Shown here: positions 27,337 to 35,324 of the stretch, piece after piece
Layout of the letters: each line of letters begins with the position of its first letter
Position numbering within the stretch: the first letter of the stretch is position 1
DNA from: an uncultured Candidatus Melainabacteria bacterium
Lineage (GTDB): Bacteria > Cyanobacteriota > Vampirovibrionia > Gastranaerophilales > Gastranaerophilaceae
Length of the DNA: 64,000 nucleotides
Reading direction: 5' to 3'
Assembly: GCA_934757275.1 (NCBI GenBank)
Contig: CAKVLN010000006.1
Location: 41,926 to 105,925, forward strand
The notes under the pieces: generated by a model
Told to the model about the DNA's origin: nothing
Database searches by the model: none
Seen by the model: only the letters and a program-made list of their open reading frames with translations
Made by a program: the position numbers and the translations under genes

Positions 27337-27355
27337 GTTGGGCTTTCAGCCCAAC
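27337..27355 (+). repeat. Short palindrome GTTGGGCTTTCAGCCCAAC
   Basis: 8-base perfect stem between the DUF151 gene and dapL. A near-identical copy with one change (GACCAAC) lies at 51430-51448, between a + and a - gene. It may attenuate or punctuate transcription. Confidence 0.5.
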
Positions 27356-27372
27356 AAAATCTAGAGGACAGT

Positions 27373-28542
27373 ATGAACATAAACACAAACTACGAAAACT
27401 TAGAACAAAGCTACCTATTTTCGACTGTAGCCAAAAAAGTAAACGAATTTATTGCAAACAACCCTGATAAAAAAGTTATCAGACTAGGCATTGGCGATGT
27501 TACATTGCCCTTATGCAAAGCCGTTGTTGAAGCTTTACATAAAGCCGTTGACGAAATGGGCGTTCAAGCAAGTTTCAGAGGTTATGGTCCAGAACAAGGC
27601 TACGATTTTTTAAGAGAAGCCGTTCAAAAATACTACAAATCACACAAGGTAGAATTAGACCTTGACGAAATCTTCATTTCAGATGGAGCAAAAAGTGATT
27701 TGGGCAATATTTTGGACTTGTTTGCACAAGACAATACAGTTTTAGTTCCAGACCCTGTTTACCCAGTTTATGTTGATACAAACATTATGGCTGGAAGAAA
27801 AGTTGTTTTTGTTGATGCAAACGGTGAAAACGAATTTTTACCATTGCCAGACAAAAACGTTAAAGCTGATATTATTTATATTTGCTCCCCAAACAACCCT
27901 ACTGGTGCGGTTTACAACAAAGAACAACTACAAGCGTGGGTTGATTATGCAAAATCAATGAAAGCTGTAATTCTTTTCGATTCTGCTTATGAGTGCTTTA
28001 TTTCTGACAATAATTTACCTAGAAGTATTTATGAAATAGAAGGAGCAAAAGATTGTGCAATTGAATTTTGTTCACTTTCTAAAACTGCAGGTTTTACAGG
28101 TACAAGATGCGGTTACACAATTGTTCCGAAAGCTCTAGGAAAATTAAACAAAATGTGGCTTAGACGTCAAACAACAAAATTCAATGGTGTTCCATATATT
28201 GTACAAAGAGGCGCAGAGGCAGTATTTACCGAAGAAGGTCAAAAAGAAATTAAAGAAAATATTGGCTATTACAAAGAAAATGCAAAAATAATTTCTGACA
28301 CGCTTAAAAATTGTGGAATTTGGCATGTTGGTGGCAAACATTCACCATATATTTGGTTAAGATGCCCTAACAATATGAAATCGTGGGAATTTTTCGATTA
28401 CCTACTAGAAAATGCACAAGTAGTAGGTACTCCTGGTGGCGGTTTCGGCAGAAACGGTGAAGGGTACTTCAGACTAACCTCATTTGGTTCTTACGAAAAT
28501 ACAGTAGAAGCAATGAAAAGATTTGAGAAATTGTTTGGTTAG
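27373..28542 (+). CDS. dapL: LL-diaminopimelate aminotransferase
   Basis: 389-residue class I/II aminotransferase of the DapL type: IRLGIGDVTLPLCKAVVEAL, FRGYGPEQGYDFLREAV, SDGAKSDLGNIL, ICSPNNPTGAVY, and the PLP Lys in FCSLSKTAGFTGTRCGYTIVP. It makes LL-diaminopimelate directly from tetrahydrodipicolinate, the route used by cyanobacteria, plants and Chlamydiae. With lysA in the same window the lysine pathway is of the DapL kind. CTAGAGGACAGT precedes the ATG. Confidence 0.95.
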   Translation: MNINTNYENLEQSYLFSTVAKKVNEFIANNPDKKVIRLGIGDVTLPLCKAVVEALHKAVDEMGVQASFRGYGPEQGYDFLREAVQKYYKSHKVELDLDEIFISDGAKSDLGNILDLFAQDNTVLVPDPVYPVYVDTNIMAGRKVVFVDANGENEFLPLPDKNVKADIIYICSPNNPTGAVYNKEQLQAWVDYAKSMKAVILFDSAYECFISDNNLPRSIYEIEGAKDCAIEFCSLSKTAGFTGTRCGYTIVPKALGKLNKMWLRRQTTKFNGVPYIVQRGAEAVFTEEGQKEIKENIGYYKENAKIISDTLKNCGIWHVGGKHSPYIWLRCPNNMKSWEFFDYLLENAQVVGTPGGGFGRNGEGYFRLTSFGSYENTVEAMKRFEKLFG

Positions 28543-28551
28543 AAATTAAAT

Positions 28552-28590
28552 AAAAAGCGGCGCAATTCACGCAAATTGCGCCGCTTTTTT
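28552..28590 (+). terminator. dapL terminator (bidirectional)
   Basis: Stem AAGCGGCGCAATT / AATTGCGCCGCTT with A-run before and T-run after, so it can serve dapL and the convergent higA gene. Confidence 0.9.
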
Positions 28591-28599
28591 ATAATCTTT

Positions 28600-28884
28600 T
28601 TATAATGCAATTACCTCAACATCATCTAAGTTAACCTTTTGCTCTGCTTGCCATAAATCATAAGACAGTTGAAGATTCAACCACAGTTTTGGCGTCGTAC
28701 CGAGTGCTTTTGCGAGTTTTAATGACATTTCTGGACTAATACCAGTTTTGCAATTTACAATCTCAGACAAATTCTTACGACTAGTTCCAAGTTTTATTGC
28801 AAATTCTGAAATACTAATATTTAAAGGTTTAATCCAATCTTCTAATAAAATTATTCCTGGGTGAGGAGGATTGAACATCTGCAT
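28600..28884 (-). CDS. higA: HigA-type antitoxin (first HigBA pair)
   Basis: 94-residue HTH protein of the VapI/HigA family: MFNPPHPGIILLEDWIKPLNISISEFAIKLGTSRKNLSEIVN gives the typical opening and an XRE helix-turn-helix, with the C-terminal WQAEQKVNLDDVEVI. I start at the ATG for MQMFNPP, with AAAGGAA ahead; the longer frame runs into the toxin gene. It likely neutralises the HigB toxin encoded just upstream and represses the pair. It is a close relative of the antitoxin at 41725-42009. Confidence 0.9.
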   Translation of the reverse strand: MQMFNPPHPGIILLEDWIKPLNISISEFAIKLGTSRKNLSEIVNCKTGISPEMSLKLAKALGTTPKLWLNLQLSYDLWQAEQKVNLDDVEVIAL

Positions 28885-28897
28885 AGTTGGTTCCTTT

Positions 28898-29182
28898 CTA
28901 ATGATAATCTTGATAATCAACAATATAAACATTGTTCGTTTCTGGTTCATATTTAAAAGTTACCCGCCAGTTGGCTTGCACAGTAACTGACCATAGCCCT
29001 TGCAAATTTCCAGAAAGCTGATGCAATCTATATACTGGTGATGATAAATCTTTTATATCACAAATATTGTCAAGCACTGCTAATATTCTAGCAAGTTTTT
29101 CTGCGTGTATAGCTTGAATTCCTTTCTTATTGCCTGTTAAAAAATAAGACTCCAAGCCTTTGTGCTTAAAAGATTTAATCAT
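28898..29182 (-). CDS. higB: HigB-type toxin (first HigBA pair)
   Basis: 94-residue RelE/ParE-fold mRNA interferase of the HigB group: MIKSFKHKGLESYFLTGNKKGI, HAEKLARILAVLD, YRLHQLSGNLQGLWSVTVQANWRVTF, ending NVYIVDYQDYH. The toxin gene comes first, as usual for higBA, with 13 bases to the antitoxin start. Its C-terminal residues matter for comparison with the second copy, which lacks the last four. Confidence 0.9.
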   Translation of the reverse strand: MIKSFKHKGLESYFLTGNKKGIQAIHAEKLARILAVLDNICDIKDLSSPVYRLHQLSGNLQGLWSVTVQANWRVTFKYEPETNNVYIVDYQDYH

Positions 29183-29235
29183 ACTATCATTATAACCTAT
29201 AACGTTACAGGTGTCAATTGATTAATCTTATCTAT

Positions 29236-30906
29236 CTAACCTTGTTCTATCCAACTTCTAATTTTTTCGCCAGCTTCTGATTCATCTACGCCATCAAATT
29301 CTCGTTTCAATTCTCTTAGCGCATCACGAATTTCAGCACCAGAAGTTGGTATTGGCATAGGCTTGTTTTGTTGTTCCAATAAACCTTGTTGAAGTTGTGA
29401 TTGCTTTTCTATCATACTAGCTGCATTTACGCTCAAATCTTTAATTTGTTTTTCTTGCGCCTCATTCATTTCTCTCAAGCGCATTAATTCTTCTTCTTGA
29501 GCAGCTTTTGCTGCATTAATTTTTTGCGTTAAAGCTTTATGACCAAAGAACAAGCCAAAGGCAAGTAATGCGATTGCTAACCACCAAGGGTTGCCGTGTT
29601 CAGCCTTAATAGGAGCTTTCACGTTTTTATCACCAGCCATAAATGGATCAAGAGAATCTGCAAATGCGATTGTTACATTTTCAGGGTTTGCTTTCGGACT
29701 TGCAGCATGAGCAACCAATTCCTTCAACTCTTCAAGAGTTAATTCTACTGGCAATGCATCTTTTTCTAAGGTTACAGCAATTGAAATTTCTTCCAAAGTT
29801 CCAGGTGACATATATTCATTTGTTTGAACTTTAGTAACGCCATATTGAGTTTCTCTTGCAGTTCTTGAATAACTTCTATTTTGAGTTGAATCTGAACTGC
29901 CTGCTGGCAAACCATTTGGAAGATAAACGCTTACTGCGTTAGTATTCTTATTTACATCTTGAGTTTGGTCGCCCAAGCCTTCTGAGAAGGTTTGTTCATT
30001 CACTGATGCTTTCTTTTCTGGGTCATATTCGATTGTAAATTTTTCAACTGGAGCTTGTTTTAGGAAAGTACTTACAGTTGCAACATATTTTCCTTGTCCA
30101 ATTAATCTATTCAACTGTGTTTGAACTTTTTCTTGCATATACTTATCATTTTCTTGAAGTTTTGCAAGCATTTCTGATTGTGCATCAATCATACTATTAT
30201 AAACGTGACCATTTGTATCTGTAATTGAAATATTTTCCGCTTTCAAGCCTGAAACACTTCCTAGCAACAAGTTAGAAACGGCTTTTATTGTTCCCATATT
30301 AAGAGTTTGTCCAACAGCAACTTGAAGTTGAACTGTTGCGGTAATCGGTTTTTGCATAGAAGAAAACATCGTTTGCTCTGGAATAGATATAAATACAGAT
30401 GCGTTTTCAATACCATCAATTCTTCTAATCAATCTTGCTAATTCACCGTCCATTGCTCTAACAAGTCTAATTCTTTTATCTTCTTTAGTAGAAGTAAAAT
30501 CACCTTTATCAAAGATTTCCAAACCAACGTTTTGGTCGTACAAACCACTTTCAACGATTACCATAATCGCTCTGTCACGTTGCTCAGTTGTACATTTCTT
30601 CATTCCAGGAGTACAGTCGCCTTTTTTAAGTCTTAATACAGATTTTGTACCATCAACTGCACGAGCGGCAACAATATTATTTCTTGCAAGTAGTGCCTGA
30701 ATTTCAAGAGCTTTACCTAAATTATCAGTAGTAAGTAAATCAACGTCCTCTTTCAAAGGCTCTTTACTCACATCAATTTGCTCATCTTTTGATTTATTAG
30801 ACATTGCTAAAGACCCGCAGATAATAAAAATTACCAAAACGAGTACCACCCCACCTACGATTGAGGCTAATAGCACTTTATTCTCTAATATCTTTTTGAA
30901 ATCCAT
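29236..30906 (-). CDS. fliF: Flagellar MS-ring protein FliF
   Basis: 556-residue FliF. An N-terminal membrane helix (VLLASIVGGVVLVLVIFIICGSLA) is followed by ring-building motifs (LGKALEIQALLARNNI, KRIRLVRAMDGELARLIRRIDGIENASVFISIPEQ) and a second helix near residue 445 (NPWWLAIALLAFGLFFGHKAL), then a coiled-coil-prone cytoplasmic tail ending DGVDESEAGEKIRSWIEQG, which would bind FliG. It forms the base of the flagellum in the inner membrane. It follows fliE by 47 bases; fliG is not next to it. Confidence 0.95.
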   Translation of the reverse strand: MDFKKILENKVLLASIVGGVVLVLVIFIICGSLAMSNKSKDEQIDVSKEPLKEDVDLLTTDNLGKALEIQALLARNNIVAARAVDGTKSVLRLKKGDCTPGMKKCTTEQRDRAIMVIVESGLYDQNVGLEIFDKGDFTSTKEDKRIRLVRAMDGELARLIRRIDGIENASVFISIPEQTMFSSMQKPITATVQLQVAVGQTLNMGTIKAVSNLLLGSVSGLKAENISITDTNGHVYNSMIDAQSEMLAKLQENDKYMQEKVQTQLNRLIGQGKYVATVSTFLKQAPVEKFTIEYDPEKKASVNEQTFSEGLGDQTQDVNKNTNAVSVYLPNGLPAGSSDSTQNRSYSRTARETQYGVTKVQTNEYMSPGTLEEISIAVTLEKDALPVELTLEELKELVAHAASPKANPENVTIAFADSLDPFMAGDKNVKAPIKAEHGNPWWLAIALLAFGLFFGHKALTQKINAAKAAQEEELMRLREMNEAQEKQIKDLSVNAASMIEKQSQLQQGLLEQQNKPMPIPTSGAEIRDALRELKREFDGVDESEAGEKIRSWIEQG

Positions 30907-30953
30907 ATTCCTACCCTATATTATTATACACATATATATCAAATATGAGAAGT

Positions 30954-31301
30954 CTAAATCTGAATTTGCATAATTTTATCATACGCTTGTATGATTTTTC
31001 CAGTCGCAGTCGTTGCAACGTTAACTGCAATTTCTGCTTTTGACATAGCGACCATAACATCGTGAATATCAACATTTTCAGAACCCATCATTGCATCTTT
31101 TAGCAAATTATCTGGCGCATTCATTGACGTATTAAGGTTTTCTACCAAACCAGACATTACACTTTGAAAATCAGCACCAGCAGGTTCTTCAACACGATTC
31201 ATTCTTGCCGATGGCATATCGCCCCAGCTATCAAGTTTTGTGTGCTGTATTCTTGCTTCTAAGTCGTATCTTGGATAAAAACCGTTAAACATATTCTTCA
31301 C
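30954..31301 (-). CDS. fliE: Flagellar hook-basal body protein FliE
   Basis: 115 residues with the FliE C-terminal helix region: DIHDVMVAMSKAEIAVNVATTATGKIIQAYDKIMQIQI. The N-terminal half is longer and less conserved than in enteric FliE. FliE joins the MS ring to the rod. Usually flgB-flgC-fliE-fliF are together; here fliE-fliF lie on the minus strand 11 kb from flgBC. AGAGGTGAAG precedes the ATG and a sigma28-like promoter stands just upstream. Confidence 0.92.
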   Translation of the reverse strand: MKNMFNGFYPRYDLEARIQHTKLDSWGDMPSARMNRVEEPAGADFQSVMSGLVENLNTSMNAPDNLLKDAMMGSENVDIHDVMVAMSKAEIAVNVATTATGKIIQAYDKIMQIQI

Positions 31302-31313
31302 CTCTTTTTATTG

Positions 31314-31340
31314 TTATCGGTTGAATTTTGTTTTAGTTGA
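31314..31340 (-). promoter_or_regulatory. Sigma28-like promoter of fliE-fliF
   Basis: ACCGATAA (compare consensus GCCGATAA) with TCAA 15 bases upstream (compare TAAA), ending 12 bases before the fliE start. The same CCGATA core precedes the other flagellar block at 42469. Confidence 0.55.
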
Positions 31341-31378
31341 GATTTTTTATAAGAAATCATTTGTTTGGGGGAGGAAAG

Positions 31379-31505
31379 GTCAATAAGTGAATAGGTGAAT
31401 AAGTCAATAAGTTCGTATAAAATATTTTCAATATAAAACTAAGTCTAATATTGAAAATAACTAAAATGAACTTATTGCCTTATTGACTTATTCACCTATT
31501 CACTT
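31379..31505. repeat. Inverted pair of tandem 8-base repeats
   Basis: Left arm: four head-to-tail copies of GT(C/G)AATA(A/G) at 31379-31410. Right arm (31468-31505): the complementary arrangement, with one 8-base unit differing in number. Between them is a smaller perfect pair TATTTTCAATAT / ATATTGAAAATA. The whole could form one long stem, followed by eight Ts on the plus strand. It stands between the fliE promoter and the small frame ahead of the GGDEF gene. Confidence 0.75.
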
Positions 31506-31581
31506 TTTTTTCAACTCATCTATTCATACTATTTTTTTAATTATCATTAAAGAAAAGTCAACTTTCTACGATAAAAAAAGT

Positions 31582-31743
31582 ATGAACTTACACGAAGAAT
31601 GCTTACTTAAATACTTGCTAAATCCTCTTGATTTGCTTAAATCAACGGAGCTTTTGAAAATCAATAACACGCTTATTGAAAAAACAGTATGCGTTGACAA
31701 GCTCCTTGCAAAAAAAACTAAGATTAACTATACTAGAGCGTAA
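31582..31743 (+). CDS. Possible small protein upstream of the GGDEF gene
   Basis: 53 codons: MNLHEECLLKYLLNPLDLL, then LIEKTVCVDKLLAKKTK. Composition looks like a real helical protein and not repeat sequence, and it ends 27 bases before the next gene. No ribosome-binding site is evident at its ATG, and no family is recognised. Could be a leader or false. Confidence 0.35.
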   Translation: MNLHEECLLKYLLNPLDLLKSTELLKINNTLIEKTVCVDKLLAKKTKINYTRA

Positions 31744-31770
31744 GTGTAGTTAAACTTAGGAGAGAGAATT

Positions 31771-33579
31771 TTGAAAAATCTTATAAAAACAAAGTGGTTC
31801 ATTTTTGGAACTTATTTGTTGCTAGTTTTGGCAACTCTTTTAATTGGTTTTGTTCTATTACAAAATAACAGTACTTTAAGACACGGTCTTGTATCATTTT
31901 TTGATGTAGCAGAAAACAGAAGCTTTGATTATCGACAAGTACTTCATATAAAAAGGCACCCAAACCCTAATTCTGATATTGTGGTTTTGGCAGTTGATGA
32001 TGCCAGCCTTGAATATCTTTGGGACAAATACGGTGAATGGCCTATACCAAGAAATGTTTATGCAGATATGATTAACTATTTGGAAGGACAAAAACCTCAA
32101 GCAATCATTTTTGATTTACTTTTTATAAAATCAATGCGAGCTTCAAAAGACTCAGATAATGCTTTAATCAATGCAATGAATAAATACCCAAATATTTATA
32201 CTGGTATGAATTTTGACACTCAAACAACTGATGTAAGAAAGCCAATTGATTTGCCAGAAAGATTAGAAATCAAATTGGAAAACAACTCTAACGTAAAAAT
32301 ACCTAAAGAATATACAAATTGCAGACCAGTTCTTGCAGAATTATTAAATGGCAAAGTTAATGTAGCTTTGACAAACGTTACCAGAAACAACGATGGTATT
32401 ATAAGAACTATCTCACCTCTTATTCCATACAAAGACAAATACTATCCATTTATGTCCTTCATAGCTGGAGCAGATTATTTGAATGAAAATCATAACAATC
32501 AATTCACAATTGATAAGCACTCTAATCTATTAGTTAGTGATACAAAAATTCCTTTAACTCCAAAAGGCGAGGCAATTTTGAATTGGTATGGACCTAGCGA
32601 AACCCACACAATGATTCCTATGTATAAATTAGTTAAGGAAATGCAAGGTGGAATTAAGAGCGGTTATGACTTCAAGGATAAAATTATTATCATTGGAACT
32701 ACTGCGATGGCTTTGCAAGACAATAAGAGTGTTCCCGTTCAAAACAATGTATACCCAGGGGTTGAGGTTCACGCAACCTTCTTCAACAACATGTTGGACG
32801 ACAATTTTATACATAAAACTCAACTCTTCACAAACTTGCTAATTATTGCTGGAGTAATTGCTCTTGTCGGTGCAATCGTAATGCTTTCAACTTCAACCTT
32901 GTTTGCATTTTTATCAACTTCACTATTTGCAATCGCTTATTTGTTCATTTCTTTTTATGCAATGGAACTTTATAACTTGTGGATACCAGTAGTATTGCCA
33001 ACATTAGCAATAATGGCATCTTTTGCGTTATCTTTCTTAGCAAAATATTTAATGAAGGCAAGAGATTTTGAATATCAATATAAACTTGCGACTATCGACG
33101 GTTTGACAGAATTATATAACCACAGATATTTCCAAGATACATTAAGAAAACAAATGGATATTGCAAGAAGATACAATCAGCCATTTTCATTGATTATTGC
33201 AGATATCGACTTCTTCAAAAAATTCAATGATACTTATGGACACCAAGCTGGTGACGCAGTTCTAAGACAAGTAGCGCAACTTTTGAAAAAAAACTCAAGA
33301 ACAACTGATTATGTTTGCAGATATGGTGGCGAAGAAATGAGCATAATTCTTCCAAACACTTCTGCTGAGGAAGCTATGAACCACGCAAACAGAATTTGTA
33401 AAGCAATCGCAGAAAAGCCTTTCCACCTAACACCTGTTGACACCGCTCCTGTAACAATTAGCTTAGGAGTTGCAACGTTCCCAGAGAATGCACAAACACC
33501 TCAAGACCTAATCGAATGGGCTGATAAGGGTTTGTATTACGCAAAAGAACACGGCAGAAATCAGGTTGGAAGATATTGA
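31771..33579 (+). CDS. CHASE2-GGDEF diguanylate cyclase
   Basis: 602 residues: one membrane helix (FIFGTYLLLVLATLLIGFVLL), an extracytoplasmic CHASE2 sensor domain (residues about 35-350, with IVVLAVDDASLEYL, GEWPIPRNVYADMINYL, IIFDLLF, NWYGP), three helices near residues 352-425, then a GGDEF domain. The active site reads CRYGGEEMSII, and an inhibitory I-site RTTD sits five residues before it. It should make cyclic di-GMP in response to an outside signal. The start is TTG with AGGAGAG ahead. Possible link to control of motility from the nearby flagellar genes. Confidence 0.93.
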   Translation: MKNLIKTKWFIFGTYLLLVLATLLIGFVLLQNNSTLRHGLVSFFDVAENRSFDYRQVLHIKRHPNPNSDIVVLAVDDASLEYLWDKYGEWPIPRNVYADMINYLEGQKPQAIIFDLLFIKSMRASKDSDNALINAMNKYPNIYTGMNFDTQTTDVRKPIDLPERLEIKLENNSNVKIPKEYTNCRPVLAELLNGKVNVALTNVTRNNDGIIRTISPLIPYKDKYYPFMSFIAGADYLNENHNNQFTIDKHSNLLVSDTKIPLTPKGEAILNWYGPSETHTMIPMYKLVKEMQGGIKSGYDFKDKIIIIGTTAMALQDNKSVPVQNNVYPGVEVHATFFNNMLDDNFIHKTQLFTNLLIIAGVIALVGAIVMLSTSTLFAFLSTSLFAIAYLFISFYAMELYNLWIPVVLPTLAIMASFALSFLAKYLMKARDFEYQYKLATIDGLTELYNHRYFQDTLRKQMDIARRYNQPFSLIIADIDFFKKFNDTYGHQAGDAVLRQVAQLLKKNSRTTDYVCRYGGEEMSIILPNTSAEEAMNHANRICKAIAEKPFHLTPVDTAPVTISLGVATFPENAQTPQDLIEWADKGLYYAKEHGRNQVGRY

Positions 33580-33610
33580 TACATTTATTATTTTAAAATA
33601 TTTTATTTAG

Positions 33611-33640
33611 AGGGGTGCGCTCTTGAGCGCACCCCTTTTG
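33611..33640 (+). terminator. Terminator of the GGDEF gene
   Basis: Perfect 12-base arms AGGGGTGCGCTC / GAGCGCACCCCT with a two-base T-T centre, followed by TTTT. Another member of the GGGTGCG...CGCACCC hairpin theme. Confidence 0.8.
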
Positions 33641-33886
33641 CACCGACAAGTAAAAGTCGTGTTCAATGAAAACGTTGAACATGACCTACAGGTTGGGCGT
33701 CAAAACGACTAGCGGTGCGTCATTGCGAGAAAATCGTAAGATTTTCGTGGCAATCTCTTTTAACCCTACGGGCAGATACCCTTCCCAACCTTCCCTAACA
33801 AGGGAAGGAGCTCTACCTCCCTTGTTAGGGAGGTCGCAGTCGTGCTTGAGCTTTGCGAAAGCTACGAATGCGGGTGGCTATTAAAA
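33641..33886. repeat. Cluster of short palindromic repeats
   Basis: No gene. Contains GTTCAATGAAAACGTTGAAC (33661-33680), a CATTGCGAG...CGTGGCAATC block with internal GAAAATC/GATTTTC arms (33720-33757), which resembles a widely dispersed bacterial intergenic repeat, and two adjacent hairpins CTTCCCTAACAAGGGAAG and CCTCCCTTGTTAGGGAGG (about 33790-33834) that are inverted copies of each other, then AGCTTTGCGAAAGCT. Confidence 0.65.
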
Positions 33887-34522
33887 TTATAAAACCTTAG
33901 AGATTGCTAATGCAATCTCTTCTGGTTTTAAAATCACACAACAATCTGCATATTTTTTCACAACAATTTCTTCTATCTTTTGAAAAATATAACTTATGTT
34001 TTTAATACTTTTGTCTTTTTTCAGAATGCTAATAAAAATTTCTTTTAAATGAGCAATTGTATACATACAACTGATATCCCATACGAGCCAAGCATTTTTC
34101 TCTTGAACTTTTAATAAAAATTTTTCTAAATATTCACTTGTAAAAATTTTGTCTAAATAATTTTCATAAATATCCTCTAAAAAGCGTGGAATTTCCTCTA
34201 ATATTTTTTCTTTATTAGGAATTAAAAACTCTTCATTTATTTCTTTTTCCTGTACAAAAATTTTTATTTGATTTTCCTGAATAGAAAAATTTTCTACAAT
34301 ATGTACTAATGGGAATATAAAGCCCGTTTTTTCTGCTAAATCTTCACGATACAGACTAATTTCTTTCCCAATATCCTCACCGCACATAGCAATGTCTGTA
34401 CCTATTTCAAAACGCACAACATCAGTCGAATATGTATCATTAAACAAATTTTCAAATTTTTCTTCATTTGAGATTTTTGTACATTCTTTTTTTCTAAATA
34501 TCTTTTTTAAATAATCTAACAT
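33887..34522 (-). CDS. Free-standing FlhA C-terminal-domain-like protein
   Basis: 211 residues, no membrane segment. The central part (STDVVRFEIGTDIAM, EISLYREDLAEKTGFIFPLVHIVENFSIQ, IKIFVQEKEINE) follows the pattern of the FlhA cytoplasmic domain: an 'E-x-G' strand, a helix with R-x-x-L-x-x-x-G-F, and 'P-x-V-x-I-x-x-N'. The rest (FLEDIYENYLDKIFTSEYLEKFLLKV...LKEIFISILKKDKSIKNISYIFQKIEEIV) fits the later helices of that domain. Full-length FlhA is about 700 residues with eight helices; none are here. Could be a soluble accessory of the flagellar export gate or a diverged chaperone-docking protein. Weakly conserved, so moderate confidence. Confidence 0.6.
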   Translation of the reverse strand: MLDYLKKIFRKKECTKISNEEKFENLFNDTYSTDVVRFEIGTDIAMCGEDIGKEISLYREDLAEKTGFIFPLVHIVENFSIQENQIKIFVQEKEINEEFLIPNKEKILEEIPRFLEDIYENYLDKIFTSEYLEKFLLKVQEKNAWLVWDISCMYTIAHLKEIFISILKKDKSIKNISYIFQKIEEIVVKKYADCCVILKPEEIALAISKVL

Positions 34523-34587
34523 ATTAGTTATTTAATTGTAACAGCATAAAAGTCAAAATATTAAAATACACTTTTATTCTACATCAA

Positions 34588-34890
34588 TTATGCAACTTTT
34601 AAAGTATAACCTAATTCTTTCAACACTTTTAAAACTGTATTGAATTGAGGTGTAACCTCACCTTTAAAAATTGCATATAAGTTACTTCTTGAGATACCTG
34701 TTTTCTTAGATAAATTTGAAATGTTGTCTTTTGCTCGAACTACATATTCTAAAGAGCGAACAAAGGCGTTTAAATTTCCATCTTCTAAATACATTTCTAA
34801 ATTTATTGATAACCATTCTTTTATATCTTCTTCTGTTTTTAATTCATTTTCCATTATCTTAGAAATATCAAAATCTTTAATACTTGTCAT
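34588..34890 (-). CDS. Antitoxin of addiction module (HTH, third module)
   Basis: 100 residues: an N-terminal segment (EEDIKEWLSINLEMYLEDGNLNAFVRSLEYVVRAKDN) and an XRE-type HTH (NLSKKTGISRSNLYAIFKGEVTPQFNTVLKVLKELGYTLKV). This is the layout of the 'addiction module antidote' proteins that accompany Gp49-like toxins. It overlaps the toxin gene by 14 bases. Confidence 0.88.
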   Translation of the reverse strand: MTSIKDFDISKIMENELKTEEDIKEWLSINLEMYLEDGNLNAFVRSLEYVVRAKDNISNLSKKTGISRSNLYAIFKGEVTPQFNTVLKVLKELGYTLKVA

Positions 34891-35212
34891 TGTTATCTCC
34901 TTTTAGCTTGTTTAAAATTGTTACTGCTCTTTGGATATCTTTTGATTGTGTTTTCTTATCACCACCGTTTATTAGCAATACTATGATGTCATCTTCTATT
35001 GTATAATACACCCGATATCCCGAACCAATATTAAAACGAAGTTCATATAATAATTCTGTTAGTTGTTTATAATCACCAAAGTTACCGTCCTTTAAACGAT
35101 CCAGCCGTAACAAAACTCTTTTCCTTAAAGAACCATCTAATGATTTAAGCCATTCAATTATAGGTTCTTTTCCGTTATCATCAATATAATTTTTAAGTTT
35201 AAATTTTTCCAT
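34877..35212 (-). CDS. RelE/Gp49-like toxin of addiction module
   Basis: 111 residues of the phage Gp49-like / HigB-related toxin family: EPIIEWLKSLDGSLRKRVLLRLDRLKDGNFGDYKQLTELLYELRFNIGSGYRVYYTIEDDIIVLLINGGDKKTQSKDIQRA in pieces matches the 'addiction module killer protein' pattern (ELRi..GpGYRvYy, LLxGGdKxtQ.kDI..A). Toxin gene first, antitoxin second. Expected to be a ribosome-dependent mRNA interferase. Confidence 0.9.
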   Translation of the reverse strand: MEKFKLKNYIDDNGKEPIIEWLKSLDGSLRKRVLLRLDRLKDGNFGDYKQLTELLYELRFNIGSGYRVYYTIEDDIIVLLINGGDKKTQSKDIQRAVTILNKLKGDNNDKY

Positions 35213-35324
35213 ACTGTAATTGTACTATATATAGTACAATTATTCAAGACTATTCTTATTTCATTAAAATTTTATTCCCTGTATAATAAAAACATACTGA
35301 TTTACGTTCAAGAAAAGGAATATT

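Noticed and set aside
31379..31505. CRISPR-like array
   Set aside because: Units are only 8 bases, contiguous without spacers and arranged as an inverted pair; no cas genes are present in the window.
31483..31581. Upstream extension of the small frame before the GGDEF gene
   Set aside because: The added part would be translated from the inverted repeat arm, so only the portion from 31582 is considered.
33666..33884. 72-codon open frame downstream of the GGDEF gene
   Set aside because: It runs through a cluster of palindromic repeats; the peptide has no domain and no start signal.
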